From: Actinomycetota bacterium
GTDB taxonomy: Bacteria > Actinomycetota > Actinomycetes > JACCUZ01
Direction: 5' to 3'
DNA length: 6,076 nt
NCBI GenBank assembly: GCA_030841245.1
Contig: JAVEDG010000338.1
Coordinates: 1 to 6,076 of the forward strand
In this document: positions 5,407 through 6,076 of the stretch, piece by piece
Layout: every line of letters starts with the position of its first letter
Numbering within the stretch: position 1 is the stretch's first letter
Position numbers and translations under genes: made by a program
Notes under the pieces: model-generated
The model's database searches: none
The model's input: only the letters and a program-made list of their open reading frames with translations
What the model was told of the DNA's origin: nothing

Positions 5407-6076
5407 CTGCGGGAGCGGCGTACCGGGAGCTCGGCGAGTCGGCCTGGTCGTGGGTCATGCGCCAGGTGCGCGAGGACGACGGTCCGTGGCTGCCGGTGGA
5501 CGTGTCGGAGGACGAGGCGTCTCCGGTCCCGGGCAAGGACCGCGACTCGCTGTACGACGGGATCGCCGGGCTCGCACCGGTGCTGGCCGAGATCGACCTC
5601 CAGCGGTCACGCACTGACGTCGAGCAGGAGCTTGCCGACCGAGTCGTACGACGGCTGCTCGCCGGAGCACAGGTCCGGGTCGAGCCGTCCCTGTTCGACG
5701 GCCTGGGTGGTGACGTGACCGCGCTGCGCCTGCTCGCCCCGGGGTCGGAGGCCGTCGCCCTCGGGCGGCTGGCCGACCTGATGACGCCTGCGGGCTGGAG
5801 GACGACACGGGAGTTCGAACCGGGCTCGGACGCGCCGCTGACCGACGTGATCATGGGCACGGCAGGGGTGGTGCTCGCCGCCGTCTGGGCGGGAGGCGAG
5901 CACGCCGAGGCGATCGCGACCACCGGCGGCGAGGCCCTGCTGGGGGCAGCCGACGAGACCGATGCCGGCCTGGACTGGGGGATGGTGCCCGGTCGGCAGT
6001 CGAGGGGACCCAACTACTCGCACGGCACAGCCGGGATAGCCGGCGCTCTCGCCGTCGCCGGGGCGGCGGCGCACCG
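5403..6076 (+). CDS. LanC-like (lanthionine synthetase C family) protein, 3' end missing
   Basis: An open frame of 224 complete codons runs off the window edge with no stop codon. It shows the repeated Gly motifs of the LanC (alpha/alpha)6 barrel: LYDGIAGLAPVLAEI (50-64), SLFDGLGGDVTALRLL (96-111), MGTAGVVLAAVWAG (151-164) and NYSHGTAGIAGALAVAG (204-220). His207 in SHGTAG lines up with the conserved active-site His of LanC cyclases (His212 in NisC). The zinc ligands, two Cys and one His in the family, would lie further downstream and cannot be checked. True LanC enzymes add Cys thiols to dehydrated Ser/Thr in lanthipeptides; many stand-alone actinobacterial homologues have unknown roles. There is no precursor or dehydratase gene here. 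GTG 5403 overlaps the sortase stop as GTGA and has TAGCCT six bases upstream. Family is likely, activity unknown. Confidence 0.85.
   Translation, partial: MTAGAAYRELGESAWSWVMRQVREDDGPWLPVDVSEDEASPVPGKDRDSLYDGIAGLAPVLAEIDLQRSRTDVEQELADRVVRRLLAGAQVRVEPSLFDGLGGDVTALRLLAPGSEAVALGRLADLMTPAGWRTTREFEPGSDAPLTDVIMGTAGVVLAAVWAGGEHAEAIATTGGEALLGAADETDAGLDWGMVPGRQSRGPNYSHGTAGIAGALAVAGAAAH

Noticed and set aside
5222..6013. A 263-codon open frame on the minus strand.
   Set aside because: It is opposite the sortase end and the LanC-like gene, whose + strand frame carries repeated Gly motifs. The minus translation is Ser/Pro/Arg-rich and featureless.
5403..6076. Lanthipeptide biosynthetic gene cluster.
   Set aside because: Only a LanC-like protein is present, with no precursor peptide, dehydratase, transporter or protease in the window, so a full cluster cannot be claimed.

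Overview
This 6.1 kb window is very GC-rich. Its genes use G/C-ending codons and GTG starts, and TANNNT -10-like boxes sit 6-7 bases before start codons, which is the leaderless pattern common in Actinomycetota. The protein set (MoxR/VWA/XdhC/MocA, a class E/F-like sortase, a LanC-like protein) fits a soil-type actinobacterium, possibly Nocardioidaceae. That family-level guess is inference only. All credible genes are on the + strand; the long minus-strand frames are GC-driven shadows.

Layout. (1) 47-652: a TetR-family repressor, possibly leaderless. (2) 653-898: a non-coding gap with an unexplained repeat array. It has two 49-bp units (703-751 and 777-825), each bounded by inverted 9-mers GATCTTGAG/CTCAAGATC (one arm has a mismatch), and a further 9-mer at 839-847 that makes a perfect hairpin with the end of the second unit. 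A probable promoter (862-891) follows at once. (3) 899-4625: four overlapping genes, MoxR AAA+ ATPase, CoxE-like VWA protein, XdhC/CoxF-like protein and MocA/MobA-like nucleotidyltransferase. Overlaps are 4, 8 and 8 bases, so this is almost certainly one operon. (4) 4624-4657: a GC-rich hairpin, probably ending that operon. (5) 4699-5406: a membrane-anchored sortase. (6) 5403-6076: the first 224 codons of a LanC-like protein, cut by the window edge and overlapping the sortase by 4 bases.

How the genes fit together. MoxR + VWA + XdhC + MocA corresponds to the coxD-coxE-coxF accessory set plus a molybdenum-cofactor nucleotidyltransferase. In characterised carboxydotrophs this set matures CO dehydrogenase and related molybdenum hydroxylases: the ATPase and VWA protein remodel the apoenzyme, XdhC carries or sulfurates the cofactor, and MocA makes the cytosine dinucleotide form. 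No hydroxylase structural subunit (L, M or S) is in the window, so the client enzyme must be encoded outside it. The sortase/LanC-like pair is a separate transcription unit with no visible sortase substrate or lanthipeptide precursor.

The most unusual items are the repeat array before the maturation operon, the sortase-LanC overlap with a promoter-like box inside the sortase stop region, and the altered glycine motif in the XdhC Rossmann domain.
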